Of a stretch of DNA of 64,000 nt, positions 1 to 14,385 are shown piece by piece. This DNA is from Hirsutella rhossiliensis (lineage: Eukaryota > Ascomycota > Sordariomycetes > Hypocreales > Ophiocordycipitaceae): the NCBI RefSeq assembly GCF_020360975.1, contig NW_025408674.1, positions 3,038,001-3,102,000 of the forward strand, written 5' to 3'. The notes below the pieces were generated by a model that was given only the letters and a program-made list of their open reading frames with translations, ran no database searches and was not told the origin of the DNA. Within the stretch, counting starts at the first letter, position 1; each line of letters opens with the position of its first letter. Position numbers and translations under genes: made by a program.

Positions 1-3000
1 GGGGTAAAAAAGGGGGGTTTTTAAGTAGACCTTCTAGACCGGGACGAGGAGTCCTTAAAGAAATAAATAAGAAGGAATCGACCTACCTACTAAGTATATA
101 AAAAGCCCTATCGGCTAGAAGACTACTAGTAGGTCTTCGAGGAAAACCGACCTAAAGGAATTAACCCTTTAAAGAGGCTATAAGAAATAGTATAATAGTC
201 TCTTAAGGAGGACCCCTTATTATAAAAGAAGATAGATAAGATTCGGGTTACTAGGAAATAGTAACTAACGCCGCTATCGTAAATTCGAGGAAAAATCGTA
301 GGTATAGTAAATCTAGTATTTATCTTCCCTACGGATTAATAAGACTAACCGTTAGGACCCTCCGACTATCCCCTACGAAAATTAGCTATCCTTAACTCTA
401 GTACTTCCCTCGATATCTATAATATACTCTTATAATTCCGGTCCTTTAAGAAGGTATAAAGGGAATATCTTATTACCGGGGAATTAACTATATAGATAGA
501 GGGATATAGAAGGGTGAATTTTATAATAAAATTACCTAACGGATTTATATAAATTCTTCGACGAAAAAGGGTAGCTTTTTACCCTTAGTTTTTAATAAGC
601 TTAATTTCCTTCCGCTTTCTTTAAGAGGAAGGAATCTTCTAAGATATAACGTCTAAACCTACGAGGCTAGTTTAAAAGAATTAGACTATTAGGCTTATCG
701 AGGAAAAATTCGGTTAATTTATTCTCGAATTCCGACCTATCCTTAGGAAGGAATCTCTTAAGAAGTTAGCTTTCCCTACTAAGAGGAATAGGTCTACTAT
801 AAAGGACCCTCTTTTAGTAGCCTAAGGAGACGGCCTTCTTTAGCACGCATAACTTAGTTACCCGGGCCCCCTAGCTTTATATAAGCTAGGATAATAATAA
901 GGTATACGAATAAAGGGACTAAAGACCGTCGAATACGAATAATATAGCTAAGGAAAGACTAGGAGATAATTTTCTAGACGAACGCTTTTATAGCTAGACT
1001 AGCTATATAAGGAAATTTAGGTCGACTAGACCGACGTCTTTAGGGACTAAGAAAGCTTCGTTAGGGTAATGTTTTTTATAGACGCTTTTTTAGGGATAGT
1101 TTTCCCCTATTTCTTATAGACCTACCTAAGTAAGTATAACTAGTCTACCCTTTAGGACTTCGTTAACTAGATAAAATCCTACTTTAGCTATAAGGTAAAG
1201 AAGATACGGTCTAATAGAGAGCTATTTATAAAGGATATCTTAAATTAGCTTTAAAAAAGGGGCATTTTACCCCTCCCGTTAGCACCGAATACCTAGGCCT
1301 AGAACAGAGGGGTAAAAAGATTAAGGGGTACTATAATAGAAAGGGCCTATATAATAAGACTTACTATAAGGCTTCCCTACGACCTTTAGAGGGAAGTCGT
1401 TAAGACCGCTTATTACCTATAGAACTAGACCCCTAAGGACCCTAAGGACCCTAGGGAACTAAACTAAGGAATAGACTAAAAATCCCCTTTTAAGCTCTTT
1501 ATAAAGAAGAGGGCCTTGCTAGCCTACCTTTATGCCTATAGCTATAAGGCATACGTAATAACTACTAATATATAGCTAAAAAGGAAGAAGAAAAGAAAGC
1601 TTAATCTTAGAGCCTTTATTAGTTACCTTATTAATTATAATTCTATAAATATCTTCTAGATCTAGATTCCTCTTTTATAGAAGGTTATTTCGACTAGGGA
1701 TATAATTTTCGATAAATCTAGCTTCTTTAATAGAAAGAGGGATTAATAGCCCCTCTTACTCTTATAACGTTAGCTAATTTAAAAGATTTAAATCCCCCCT
1801 TTTTAATAGTCTTAAGAAGAGGTCTTAAACGAGGAAACGGAAGAAGAAACCGACGTTAAAGTAGTCGAGGATAACGCCGAATTTAAAGAAGAAGAAGAAG
1901 AGGAAGCTACTAGATTAGATAATCTAGATAAAGAAGGAGACTATAGAAAAGCGGTAGAGCTAAAATACGCCTACCTCCCTACGCCTCCTCTTATAAAATA
2001 AGAAGAAGATCTAGAAGTAGCTTTCTCTATTAGTCTTCCTATCTTAACCCTTAAGGGGGTAGGAAAGGCACCTCTCTTAAAGGATTACCTAGCTGCCTTT
2101 TTATCCCTACTTCGAGAAGTAAAGGAAGGTATAGGGCCCGATACGGTTATAAAAGAAGACTAACCTCTCCCTTATTTCGATCGTTTTTCTAACTTCTACC
2201 TAACGCTAATAGAAGACGGTTCTTATAGAGCGTTTATAGCAGGCCGGCATTTTAAGCTACTATTAGTAAAGAAGGTATATAAAAGAGACCTCTTAGACCT
2301 ACTAGTAAACTAGAAGTAGCTAGAAAGATATAATTTTAGAGACTAGTTTTTCTAGGCCTAGAAAGATTACCTAGCCTTATATAAAGAGATAGGGTCTTTT
2401 AAAGAGGTCCTTAAGGAAAAGATAAGAGGAAAATAAGTCCTTAACTATAAATAGGTCTTTATCTATAAGACTAATAAATATAGCTTCCTTTAAAAATATA
2501 AAGCCTAGCTAGTTATTTATAGGAATTAATAGGAAAAAGGGGATTTACCTACTAAGGCAACCACCTTAGTAAGGATATCTTTTTAGACCCTTATAGCTAT
2601 AGTAGTAGAATTCGACCTCGAGCTTAAATAGATAGATATAGTTAACGCCTTTATTAACTGCTTACTTAAGGAAGAAGAAGTTATTTATATATGCCTTTTA
2701 CTAAGCTTCTAATAGCTAGGAAAGGTTTTATAGCTTAGGAAAGCTCTATATAGACTACGAAGATTACCCTTTCTTTAGTTATAGTATTTAATAGGTTCCC
2801 TTAAAGCCCTAAGCTTTATAAAAGTCCCTTAGGAACCGTATATAATATAGAAGGGTAAAATTATAGTCTTCTTTTATATCGATAATATTATCTAGGCCTA
2901 CCTAAAAGAGGAAGAAGCTAATACTAGGGAAGCTATATAAGGCCTATAATAAAGGTATAAGATAACTAAGCTAAGGGAGCTAAAGTAGTTCCTAGGGATA

Positions 3001-4682
3001 TAAATCCTTAAGAATAGGTCCTAACGGACTATCTAGCTTACCTAAGACGCCTATATCGATAAGGTCGCTTATAAATTCCTCCTTAATTCCCTTAATAAGA
3101 AGCTTCCCTCTATACCTATATTAGATAAAGAGCTTTTGCCTAATCTATACTTTTAAGCTAGGGAGTAAGAGAAATACTAATATTAATAGAAGGTAGGCTC
3201 CCTGCTTTTTTTAGCTATTTTTACTAGACCGGATATCTCTTTTACGGTCTTCTAGCTAGCTAAGTATAACTAGAATCCTAGCCCTAGGCATTAAGAAGAA
3301 GTAGATAGAGCTATCCTTTATCTCTATTTAACGAGATTATATAGTCTACGCCTAGGAGGGCAGGGAAGGAAATAAGCTACCGAAATCTTCCTCTATTTAA
3401 GCGATTTATCCTTTATAGATAATTCCTTAGATAGAAAGAGCTTATAAGGGTATATTATATCCCTTTTAGAGGAACTATTACTTAGAGAGCTTCGAAGTAA
3501 GCTACTATTACGACTTCTAGTATAGAGGTAGAGCTACTAGCTCTTTTAAAAGCATTAAAAGAAGCGATTTTCCTTAGCCGGCTACTAATATCGTTATAAC
3601 TATAAATTCCGACCCTATTAGTTATAGAATACGATAATATATAAACTATACGAATTCTTATAAAGGAAAATAGTAAGCTATCGACCTAGCTATAGTATAT
3701 CGATATCTACTAGTATTAATTACGCTAAGAGGTCTAAAGAGGACTTATTTCCGTCTATTAGGTTCTAACGGTATTAATAAAAGCCGACGGTCTTACGAAG
3801 CCCCTACTAAAGCAGAAACTAGCTATCTTTTTATAGTAAATTAGGCTAGAAGACGTTTAAGAGAAGCTATCCTTAGAGGCCCGCCTTAAGAGTCTACAAG
3901 AGGAGCTAATAGTATATATAAGAAGGTAACGTCTATAGCTAAAGAAAAGGAAGAGGTTTTTCCCTTTAAAGGGCCCCCTATTTTAATTAAGTTTTTCCCT
4001 TTAAAGAAGGCCCCCTTTCTTATAGGACTTTCCCCTCTTTAGGCCCCTTTTCCTTAAGTAGGTCTAAAAGAGCCTAGGGACCTAAAAGGGCCCTAACTTT
4101 CCTCGAGTAAAGGGAGAAGTATAGAGCTAAGAACCTCCTCTATACGCTTACTAGCCCGAAGCCGTATTAGCTATGCCCTTACTATAAGGGCAGGCTATAG
4201 CTAAGGGGGTATATCGCGAAGCGTGGCCTAATTTCGTAGTTCTCGGAGATATCCCTTAGTAAGAGGGACCTAGGAAGCTAAAAAATAGGTTTTAAGGAAG
4301 GAACTAAAAAGAGGTATAGAGAGTAGGGTAAGGGCAAAAGGGGAAGTAAAAGTAGCGATAGCTTCTTATAGAGGTAGCGAGAGATAAGACGGATATGCTA
4401 GTAACGGCTAGAAAGGAGGGGAAAAACCGGTAAAAAGCTCGGTAGTTAAAAGGATATTAGTAGCTTCTTTAAGTAGGATCTTCTTTATTAATTAAGATAC
4501 TAAACGGGTATAAAGAGGGGCGTTAGATATAGGAAAGAAGGATAATTAAGGCAATATAATAATTACTCCCTTACCTTTATTACTGCCCCCGTAAGAATTA
4601 AATCTCTCTACCCTACCTATCCGACCCCTTACTTTTAATTTTACCTTTATATATTTTTATATACTTCTTATATCTCTCTTTA
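1..4682 (+). mobile_element. Copia (Ty1-type) retrotransposon, RIP-degraded copy A
   Basis: Remnant of a Ty1/Copia element, cut by the window start and ending at about 4,682 without an LTR. Reading through stop codons gives the Copia order: integrase core and C-terminal part at about 1,040-1,740, reverse transcriptase at about 2,560-3,250 (a VNAFIN block near 2,640 and a YIDDI-like block near 2,875), and RNase H at about 3,400-3,600 with an SKQATITTSS stretch. Integrase before reverse transcriptase is what separates Copia from Gypsy. Nearly all CpA and TpG are lost, so no frame is open. Positions 1-4,682 match 8,516-13,250 in inverted orientation; that copy is complete and shows what is missing here. 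Confidence 0.85.
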
Positions 4683-5045
4683 TAAGAAATACTAGAGACT
4701 AAGATATAGTATATTAGGCCCGACCTAGACCTTACTAAGTTAGACTATATCCCTTAGACTATTATAATATAAATCGATACCTAGGCCTAAGCGCTTAAAC
4801 TAGCTTTAAGGTAGAAGGAGGTAAAAGCTAAGCTAGTTAAATCTAAGACTATATCCTAGCTAGGACTATATTAGCTAATACTTTAAACGTTAAAGGATAT
4901 TAACTAAGACTTAGACTATATCTTCGCTACCTTAATATAAATCGTAATAACTATAGTTCCGCGCTAAAGGGTAAGTATTACCTAAGGGTAATATATAGTT
5001 TACCTTAAAAGTAAGAAAGGTAATAAGGGAGGCTAAGAAGGTAGG
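4683..5045. other. RIP'd spacer between Copia copy A and the Gypsy LTR
   Basis: About 360 bases of TpA-rich, CpA-poor sequence. It does not match the Copia copy in reverse and lies outside the Gypsy LTR. I see no recognisable domain; it is probably a scrap of another repeat. Confidence 0.5.
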
Positions 5046-5515
5046 TATTATAACTATAGTTAGTAGGCTATAAAAGAGCTAGCTACGTTTATATAATAAG
5101 GCGGCTTAAAATAATAGTTAGGATAAGAAGTTACTTAAGCTTAGCTTACCTAAAGTATATATAAGCTAAGTAAGCCTTATATAAATAGATTACTACTTAA
5201 GAGTATAGCTTATAAGTAAGCTATAGTAAGCTATAAAAGGGATTATAGCTAGAGCTATAATCTAAGGATAATCTCTATAAGTATATATAGTTACTTACTT
5301 TTACTCCTTTAAATAGATAGCTCTCTAGCTTTTAATATAGATCTTTATTACGATTCTATCTTTAATTCTAATTACTTAGTTATAGTCTATAGTCTATAAC
5401 CTTTAACTTATTACTAATATAATATATTTATTATTACTTAGACTATGCCCTAGTATATCTATTAATATAAACCCCTTAATAGGTTTATCCCTTAAGAATA
5501 ATACTAGTTATTATA
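5046..5515 (+). repeat. 5' LTR of the Gypsy element
   Basis: Direct repeat of 470 bp matching 17,735-18,204 almost along its length. The start TATTATAACTATAG reads as a RIP'd TGTTACGACTATAG. It contains a run of TATA-like segments. Confidence 0.88.
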
Positions 5516-8208
5516 TATTAAAAGCTCTTATTTAGTATAATACTATATTACTTTAAGTAATATTATAACTATTTATATACCTATATAGTAAGCTAGATTA
5601 ACTAACTTTAGAGCTACTATATCGCCTTAGGATATAATACGCGAAATTATTACCTTTTATAAGGTATAGTTACTTAAGAATAAATTAAGTAATAAATAAG
5701 TTAAGGACCTTAAAGAAGTAGTTAAACTAAAATAGCTAGGACTATTTAACGGTACTTATAGTATACTTCGAGACTTTCTTACTTAACTTAAGGCCTACTA
5801 TTAGTTTTACCTTACTAAACTCTTAGACCTAGTTAAAAAGGTACTTTATATAGGAAATTATTTATCTAAAATAGTACTTACTTAGTTTAGACCTATTATA
5901 AAGGATTTTCTTAATAATTAACTAGCGCGATAAGATAACGAGATAGATAAAGTCTTTACTAGTTTCTAAGGATTTAAAGAAGCTATTATAAAGGTATTTA
6001 GAATAACTAATAAGGAATAAGAAGCTAAATAAAAACTTTAAGAACTATAATAAAGGATCTTAATATTAAATTATACTATAAAGTTCTATTAAGTTACCTT
6101 AAAACTTAATTAAGACAACGAACCTTTTATATTACGATTCTATAATAAGCTTAAAGAAGAAGTTAAGGACGAGCTTTATAAGGAAAATCGACCTAATAAC
6201 CTCTTAGACTATATTACTATAGTAGTATAAATTAATAATAGATAGTATATATAATACTAAGAAAAGAAATAAGGAAGAGGAAACTAAAACCCTTCTTATA
6301 AGAATAACTTTAACTAATATACTAACTATAAAAAGAAGCGCGAAACTCTTATTACCTATACCTATATAAGTAACCTAGGTAGGATAAACCTAAACGTAAT
6401 ATAAAAAAGTAAAGGAAAGTATTTTAATTATAGGAAACTTAGATATTACTTTAAAGAATATAAATAACCTTATAAGGGGAAGAAAACATACTAAGTACTA
6501 GCCTTAAAATATAAGAAATACTTAAACGCTACTAATAAATAGGAACTAAAGTATAAGCCCCTTAGTTAGACTATATATTATAACGATAAATATATAGTAT
6601 ACCTAAGCAATAAAAACGGTACTAAATAGTTCTTAAAGCTATTAAAAAAAACCTTATAATAATATAATAAAGGGACCTTAAAATCTAGAAATAAGTTAAA
6701 TTTATAGAACTAAAACACCCTTATCTTAAAGGAGTCTCTTAAAACTAGATTAAGAAGAATAGTAAATAATTCTAGGAAGATATATAAAATAAAAATCGAT
6801 AGTAATAATAGGTAGTCTATAAATAATAAAATAAAGAAGATATAGATATAGCCCTTATACTTATAAAACTTAGATAATAACTTAAAGAGGAATAATAAAG
6901 TATTAACGATATAAGCTTTAAAGAATAAGAAATACTTTAAGAAATAAAAGATAAAAACGAACTTATACTATTGCTCTTGCTACTAAGGGAAAATACTAAA
7001 ATTAGAGAATACGCTTTATACTTTAAAGAATTTAAAGAAATATTTAAAATTAAAACCTAATAAATACCTTAATAAGGACTAAGTAAAAAACGAGGTACGC
7101 TATCTATAAAAAGGCTATAAACTAGTATAATATAATAAGACCTAAGGACCCTATATATAGTAATAGTAAGCTATAGTAACTAAATAATATTAGATATCTA
7201 AATCGTAGGATATTATATATATATACTTTTAGACTATAGCGCGATAAGTAATTATATTTTACCTAGAGTTATTAATCGTTACTAACTTATATAGAGATAT
7301 AAGAAAGATCTATATAAACTTATAAATATTAAAGGAGAGGCCTTTAACTATAATAATAGAATTATTAATATAGAGATTAATTACCTTAATATTAATATCT
7401 AGGGCTACGATAAATAGGTTAACTTTAATATTATAGATATTAAAGAATATAACCTTATATTAAGGCTTTTATAGCTATAAGAGAGTAACCTATTAATTAA
7501 CTAAAAAACTAGCTAGCTATATTAAAATAAAGATATAAGTTTCTAGGACTAGTAGATTTAGAAGAAAGTAAAATTTTATAATAATTTAGCTACTAAATAG
7601 GATAAAAGGGATAACCGTTTAAGTAAATTATTATAAGCTTTAGCGATATAAACGAAAATAGTAACTAAACCAGCGGATATAATAAAATCGACTAATAAGA
7701 CCTATATACTAACTAATATAGCTATATAACCTAGTATTCGATATAAATAGGATAAAGGATATAATACGAAGATCTAAAGAGTTATTGCTACTCTAAGGAA
7801 AGACCTTAAATAAATTAATAAAGAGCTTAAGTTAAAAGAAACTAGCTCTTAAAAGAAAGAATAAAGCTTATAAGATAGAATAAAGAATATCCCCTAAGAA
7901 TACTAGAAATATAATAAACTCTTTAAGGAAGAACTTAAGATAGGGTTACTTAAATATAGCTAATAAAACTACGAAATTTATCTTAAGGATAGAATAACGC
8001 TAACATTCTATAAAATCTATAACCTAAATAAAAAGTAACTATAAACGCTACGCGACTACCTTAACGAGAATCTATAAAAGGGATATATATAAACGTTAAT
8101 ATCTAAAGTAAGCTACCTAGTTATATTTATTCTAAAGAAAAATAGTAAGCTATAACTAGTTATTAACTATAAACGCTTAAACGATATTATAATAAAGGAC
8201 TAAATACT

Positions 8209-8213
8209 ATTAC
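8209..8213. repeat. Target site duplication of the nested Copia (left)
   Basis: ATTAC, repeated exactly at 14,486-14,490 on the other side of the element; 5 bp is the standard length for LTR retrotransposon integrases. Confidence 0.85.
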
Positions 8214-8313
8214 TATCGCGAAGACTATTGCGCTATATAGGCAAAAGTAAAACGCGCGCTCTAATAGGTGCGCTGCAATTAATATATATAACTAATAACC
8301 GCGTTTTCCGACA
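8214..8313 (-). repeat. 3' LTR (100 bp) of the nested Copia
   Basis: Direct repeat of 14,386-14,485. On the element strand it begins TGTCGGAAAACGCGG, keeping an intact TGT end, and finishes CTTCGCGATA, a RIP'd form of an end in ACA. Confidence 0.88.
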
Positions 8314-11300
8314 CACCCCCTTAAGGATCGCGGCTCCGCCGGGATTCCTAGACCTAAGCCTACGACGCGGGAGTTAAATACTAAGCACCGCGCCTATTAC
8401 CTAGGGAAATCTAAGAGAGAGAAGGGTACACGGCTATCTATAGGTATTACCCCGCAACGCGTAGTTACCGGAAGTTATAGGGGGTAGTTTGCCACCCCCT
8501 CCCGGGCTTATAACTCTAGGGAAGAGAGATATAAGAAGTGCATAAAAATATATAAAGGTAAAATTAAAAGTAAGGGGTCGGATAGGTAGGGTAGAAAGAT
8601 TTTATTCTTTCTAGGGCAGCAATAAAGGTAGGGGAGTAATTGTTTTATTGCCTTAATTATCCTTCTTTCCTCTATCTAACGCCCCTCTTTATACCCGTCT
8701 AGTATCTTAATTAATAAAGAAGATCTTACTTAAAGAAGCTACTAATATCCTTTTAACTACCGAGCTTTTTGCCGGTTTTTCCCCTCCTTTTTAGCCGTTG
8801 CCGGCATATCCGTCTTATCTCTCGCTACCTCTATAGGAAGCTATCGCTACTTCTGCTTCCCCTTATACCCCTACCCTCCTTTTTATACCTCTTTTTAGCT
8901 CCTTCTTCCTTCTTCTATACTAGGTATTTTTAGCTTCCTTAGTCCCTTATACTAAGGGATATCTCCGAGAACTACGAAATTAGGCTACGCTTCGCGATAT
9001 ACCCCCTTAGCTATAGCCTGCCCCTTAAGGGCATAGCTAATACGGCTTTAGGCCGGTAAGCGTATAGAGGAGGTTCTTAGCTCTATACTTCTCCCTTTAC
9101 TCGAGGAAAGTAAGGGCCCTTTTAGGTCCCTAGGCTCTTTTAGACCTACTTAAGGAAAAGGGGCCTAAAGAAGGGAAAGTCCTATAAAAAAGGGGGCCTT
9201 CTTAGAAGGGAAAAACCTAATTAAATAGGGGGCCCTTTAAAGGGAAAAACCTCTTCCTTTTCTTTAGCTATAGACGTTACCTTCTTATACGTACTATTAG
9301 CTCCTCTCGTAGACTCTTAAGGCGGGCCTCTAAGGATAGCTTCTCTCGAACGTCTTCTAGCCCTATTTACTATAAAAAGATAGCTAGCTTCTACTTCGGT
9401 AGGGGCTTCGTAAGACCGTCGGCTTTTATTAATACCGTTAGAACCTAACGGACGGAAATAAGTCCCCTTTAGACCTCTTAGCGTAACTAATACTAGTATA
9501 TATCAATATACTATAGCTAGGTCGATAGCTTACTATTTTCCTCCGTAAGAATTTATATAGTCTACGTATTATCGCATTCTATAGCTAACGGGGATAGAAT
9601 TTATAGTCGTAATAATATTAGTAGCCGGCTAAGGAAAATCGCTTCTTTTAACGCTTTTAAAAGAGCTAGTAGCTCTACCTCCGTACTTAAAGTTATAACG
9701 GTAGCTTATTTCGAAGCTCTCTAAGTAATAGTTCCTCTAAAAAGGGATATAATATACCCCTATAAGCTCTTTCTATCTAATAAATTGTCCGTAAAGGACG
9801 AATCGCTTAAATAGAGGAAGATTTCAGTAGCTAATTTCTTCCTTTCCTGCCCTCCTAGGCGTAGACTATATAATCTCGTTAAATAGAGATAAAGGATAGC
9901 TCTATCTACTACTTCTTAATGCCTAGGGCTAGGATTCTAGTTATACTTAGCTAGCTAGGAGACCGTAAAAGAGATATCCGGTCTAGTAGAAATAGCTAAA
10001 AAAAGCAAGGAGCCTACCTTCTATTAATATTAGTATTTCTCTTACTCCCTAGCTTAAAAGGACGGATTAGGTAAAAGCTCTTCGTCTAATATCGGCGTAG
10101 AGGGAAGCTTCTTATCGAGGGAATTAGGGAGGAATTTATAAGCGACCTTATTGATATAGGCGTCCTAGGTAAGCTAGATAGTCCGTTAGGACCTATTCCA
10201 AAGGATTCGTATCCCTAGGAACCACTTTAGCTCCCCTAGCCTAGTTACCTTATACCTTTATTATAGGCCTTATATAGCCTCCCTAGTAGCAACTTCTTCC
10301 TCTTTTAGGTACGCCTAGATAATATCGTCGACGTAGAAGAAGACCGTGATTTTACCCTTCTATATTATACACGGTTCCTAAGGGACTTTCTTAAAGCCTA
10401 GGGCTTCGAGGGAACCTATTAAATGCTATTACTAAAGAAGGGGTGATCTTCGTAATCTATATAAAGCTTTCCTAAGCCGTAGAACCTTTCCTAGCTATTA
10501 GAAGCTTAGTAGAAAGCGTATATAGATAACTTCTTCTTCCTTAAGTAGGCAGTTAATAAAGGCGTTAACTATATCTATTTAATTAAGTTCGAGGTCGAAT
10601 TCTGCTACTATAGCTATAAGGGTCCGAAAAGACATCCCTGCTAGGGTAGTTGCCCTAGTAGGTAGATCCCCTTTTTCCTATTAATTCCTATAGATAACTA
10701 GCCGGGCTTTGCACTTTTAAAGGAAGCCGTGTTTATTAGTTTTATAGATAAAGACCTACTTATAGCTAAGGACCTATTTTCCTCTTACCTTTTCCTTAAG
10801 GACCTCTTTAAAAGACCCTATCTCCTCGTATAAGGCTAGGTGGTCTTTCTAGGCCTAGAAAAACTAGTCTCTAAAGGGGTGTTTTTCTAGCTACTTCTAG
10901 TTTGCTAGTAGGTCCGGGAGGTCTCTTTTATATACCTTCCTTGCTAATAGAGGCTTGAAAAGCCGGCCTGCTATAAATGCTCCGTAGGAACCGTCTTCTA
11001 TAGGCGTTAGATAGAAGTCGGAAAAACGATCGAAATAGGGGAGTGGTTAGTCTTCTTTAGTATCTATATCGGGCCCTATACCTTCCTTTGCTTCTCGAAG
11101 CAGGGATAAAAAGGCAGCTAGGTAATCCTTCGAGAGAGGTGCCTTTCCTACCCCCTTAAGGGTCGAGATAGGAAGACTAACTAAAAAAGCTGCTTCTAGA
11201 TCTTCTTCTTATTCTATAAGAGGAGGCGTAGGGAGGTAGGCGTATTCTAGCTCTACTGCTTTCCTATAGTCTCCTTCTTCGTCTAGATGATCTAATCTAG

Positions 11301-14300
11301 CAGCTTCCTCTTTTTTTTCGAAGTCGGCGTTATCCTCGACTACTTCGACGTCGGTGTCTTCTTCCGTTTCTTTATCTAGGACCTCTTCTTAAGACTATTA
11401 GGAAGGGGGGATTTAAATCTTCTAAATTAGCTAACGTTAAGAGAGTAAGAGGGGCTATTAATCCCTCTTTCCGTCGAAGAAGCTAGATTCGTCGAAAATT
11501 ATATCCCTAGTCGAAATAACCTTCCGTAAAAGAGGAATCTAGATCTAGAAGATATTCGTAGAATTATAACTAACTAGGTAACTAATAAAGGCTCTCGGAT
11601 TAAGCTTTCTTTTCTTCTTCCTTTTTAGCTATATATCGGTAGTTATTGCGTATGCCTTATAGCCGTAGGCACGAAGGTAGGCTAGCGAGGCCCTCTTCTT
11701 TATAAAGAGCTCGAGGGGGGATTTCTAGTCTATTCCTTAGGTCTTAAAAAGGGTCTTTAGGTCCCTATAGTCCCTTAGTCCCCTAGGGTCCCTTAGGGTC
11801 CGGTTCTAAAGGTAATAGGCGGTCTTAACGACTTCCCTCTAAAGGTCGTATAGAAGCTTTATAGTAAGTCTTATCGTATAGGCCCTTTCTATTATAGCAC
11901 CCCTTAATCTTTTTGCCCCTCCGTTTTAGGCCTAGGTATTCGGTGCTAACGGGAGGGGTAAAATGCCCCTTTTTCGAAGCTAATTTAAGATATCCTTCGT
12001 AAATAGCTCTCCGTTAGACCGTATCTTCTTTACCTCGAAGCTAAAGTAGGATTTTATCTAGTTAATAAAGTCCTAGAGGGCAGACTAGTTATACTTACTT
12101 AAGTAGGTCCGTAAGAAATAAGGGAAAACCATCCCTAAAAAAGCGTCTATAAAAAACATTACCCTAACGAAGCTTTCCTAATCCCTAGAGACGTTAGTCT
12201 AGTCGACCTAAATTTCCTTATATAGCTAGTCCGGCCGTAAAGGCGTTTATTTAGAAATTCGTCTCCTAGTCTTTCCTTAGCCGTAGTATTCGCATTCGAC
12301 GGTCTTTAGGCCCCTTATTTATACGCCCTGTTATTGGCCTAGCTTATATAAAGCTAGGGGGGCCGGGTAACTAAGTCGTGCGTGCTAAAGAATGCTGTCT
12401 CCTTAGGCTGCCGGAAGAGGGTCCTTTATAGTAGACCTATTCCTCCTAGTAGGGAAAGCTAACTTCTTAAGAGATTCCTTCCTAAGGATAGGTCGGAATT
12501 CGAGAATAAATTAACCGAATTTCTCCTCGATAAGCTTAATAGTCTAATTCTTCTAGACTAGCCTTATAGGCTTAGACGTCGTATCCTAGAAGATTCCTTC
12601 CTTTTAAAGAAGGCGGAAGGAAATTAAGCTCGTTAAAAATCGAGAGTAAAAAGCTACCTTTTTCTTCGAAGAATTCGTATAGATCTATTAGGTAATTTCA
12701 TCGTAAAACTCACCCTTCTATATCCCTCTATCCGTACGGTTAATTCCCCGGCAATAAGATATTCCTTTCGTGCCTTCTTAAAGGACTAGAATCGTAAGAG
12801 TATATTATAAATATCGAGGGAAGCACTAAAGTTAAGGATAGCTGATTTTCGTAGGGGATAATTAAAGGGTTCTAACGGTTGGTTTTAGCCTTATTAATCT
12901 ATAGGGAAGACGAAGGCTGGATTTACTATACTAACGATTTTTCCTCGAATTTACGGCTCGAATAAAGGCAGCGGCGTTAGTTACTATTTCTTAGTAACCC
13001 GAATCTCGTCTATCTTCTTCTATAACGAGGGGTCCTCCTTAAGAGACTATTATACTATTTCTCGTAGCCTCTTTAAAGGGTTAATTCCTTTAGGTCGGTT
13101 TTCCTCGAAGACCTACTAGCAGTCTTCTAGCCGATAGGGCTTTTTGCATGCTTAGTAGGTAGGTCGATTCCTCCTCGTACGTTGTCTTTTCGAGGAATCC
13201 TTATCCCTTTCCGGAAGGTCTGCTTAAAAACCCCCCCTTTTTACCCCTTATTGCTAATTTTAACGAAGAGGTTCGATTTCGACTAGTTCCCTGATTTTTC
13301 GACTAACGGACTAAAAGGTCTATTAGGGGACTAGTCGGGCCTATCTAACTAACGGGACCGGAGCCGGGCCCGGAGCAAGAGGCGGAGCCGGGGCCGGGAC
13401 CGGGGCAGCCGTTGATAACGGTGTTAAGGCTCTCGAGGGAGGAGGAGCCGAAGGAGCAACAGCCGTAGCAGCAGCAGCGGGAGCCGCAGCAACGGGGGCT
13501 ACAGCAGCTATAGGTCGAGCCGTCTAGGTCGAGTGCTAGCCACGAAGGAATAAGACTGCTTACTATTATACTCTAGCAGCCTCTTCGTCTAGTTCCCGGC
13601 TAGCCTCTCGAAAGATAGTCGAGTAACCGTTACTAATAGGCTTTATTAGCAGAGATATATCCCGTAGCTACTAGCCGGAAAGAGCTTCTATAAGGAAGTA
13701 TTAGTTAGCTTCCTCGAGGATTTCTTCCTACTTAGCTAGCTACGAAGAAGCTAGTATATTCCTAGCAGAAAAAGCTCCTAGGTAGGCTGTATAGGTCTTC
13801 CTAATACGGTTAGTTATATAACCTCTCGAGGGCGCTATTAAGGTCTCGAGCTTTAAAAGCTACTGCCTAGGAGTCTCTTCCTCTTAAAGAGTAATTAGCT
13901 TTACGGCACTAACGGATTCCGTTATCGCCGTACGAGCAGTAGTTAGTAGCTTCGTTTCGTAAAGGTATTCCTTACGGTAACTCTCGTAGTTACCTAAGGC
14001 AGCAGAAAAAGCTCTCTATTATATAGAGGTTAGCTCGGAGAAGAGGGTAGCTCCCTCTATAAAGTCCGTTGCCCTAGGACGAAGAGGGGGCTCGAGAGGG
14101 TCCTACTTATCAGAGAAGACTAAATTATAGATAGTTCTATCTATACGAGCCCGTAGCTCCTTTACCTACTTATCCTAATCTTAGGGCTCTATAAGAATCG
14201 TCCTATAGACCGTAGGGATAGTAGAGGAGTTGTTTTTCGATATTATTATAGGGAAGGGTAGAAAAGTCGGTTAAAAATCGGCTTTTCTAGTAAGAGGGGT

Positions 14301-14368
14301 AAAAGGAAGCTACGAGGGATATAAGAAAGGTGCCTTTTATAGCAGCCGGAAGGTATAGGAATTCTATT

Positions 14369-14385
14369 CCTCCCGGGCTTATAAC
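14369..14385 (-). other. Copia primer binding site (half-tRNA initiator Met type)
   Basis: Directly inside the 5' LTR the element strand reads GTTATAAGCCCGGGAGG. With one G-to-A change reversed, this is complementary to the anticodon stem-loop of eukaryotic initiator tRNA-Met, the half-tRNA primer known from Drosophila copia and yeast Ty5. The assignment is by complementarity alone. Confidence 0.65.
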
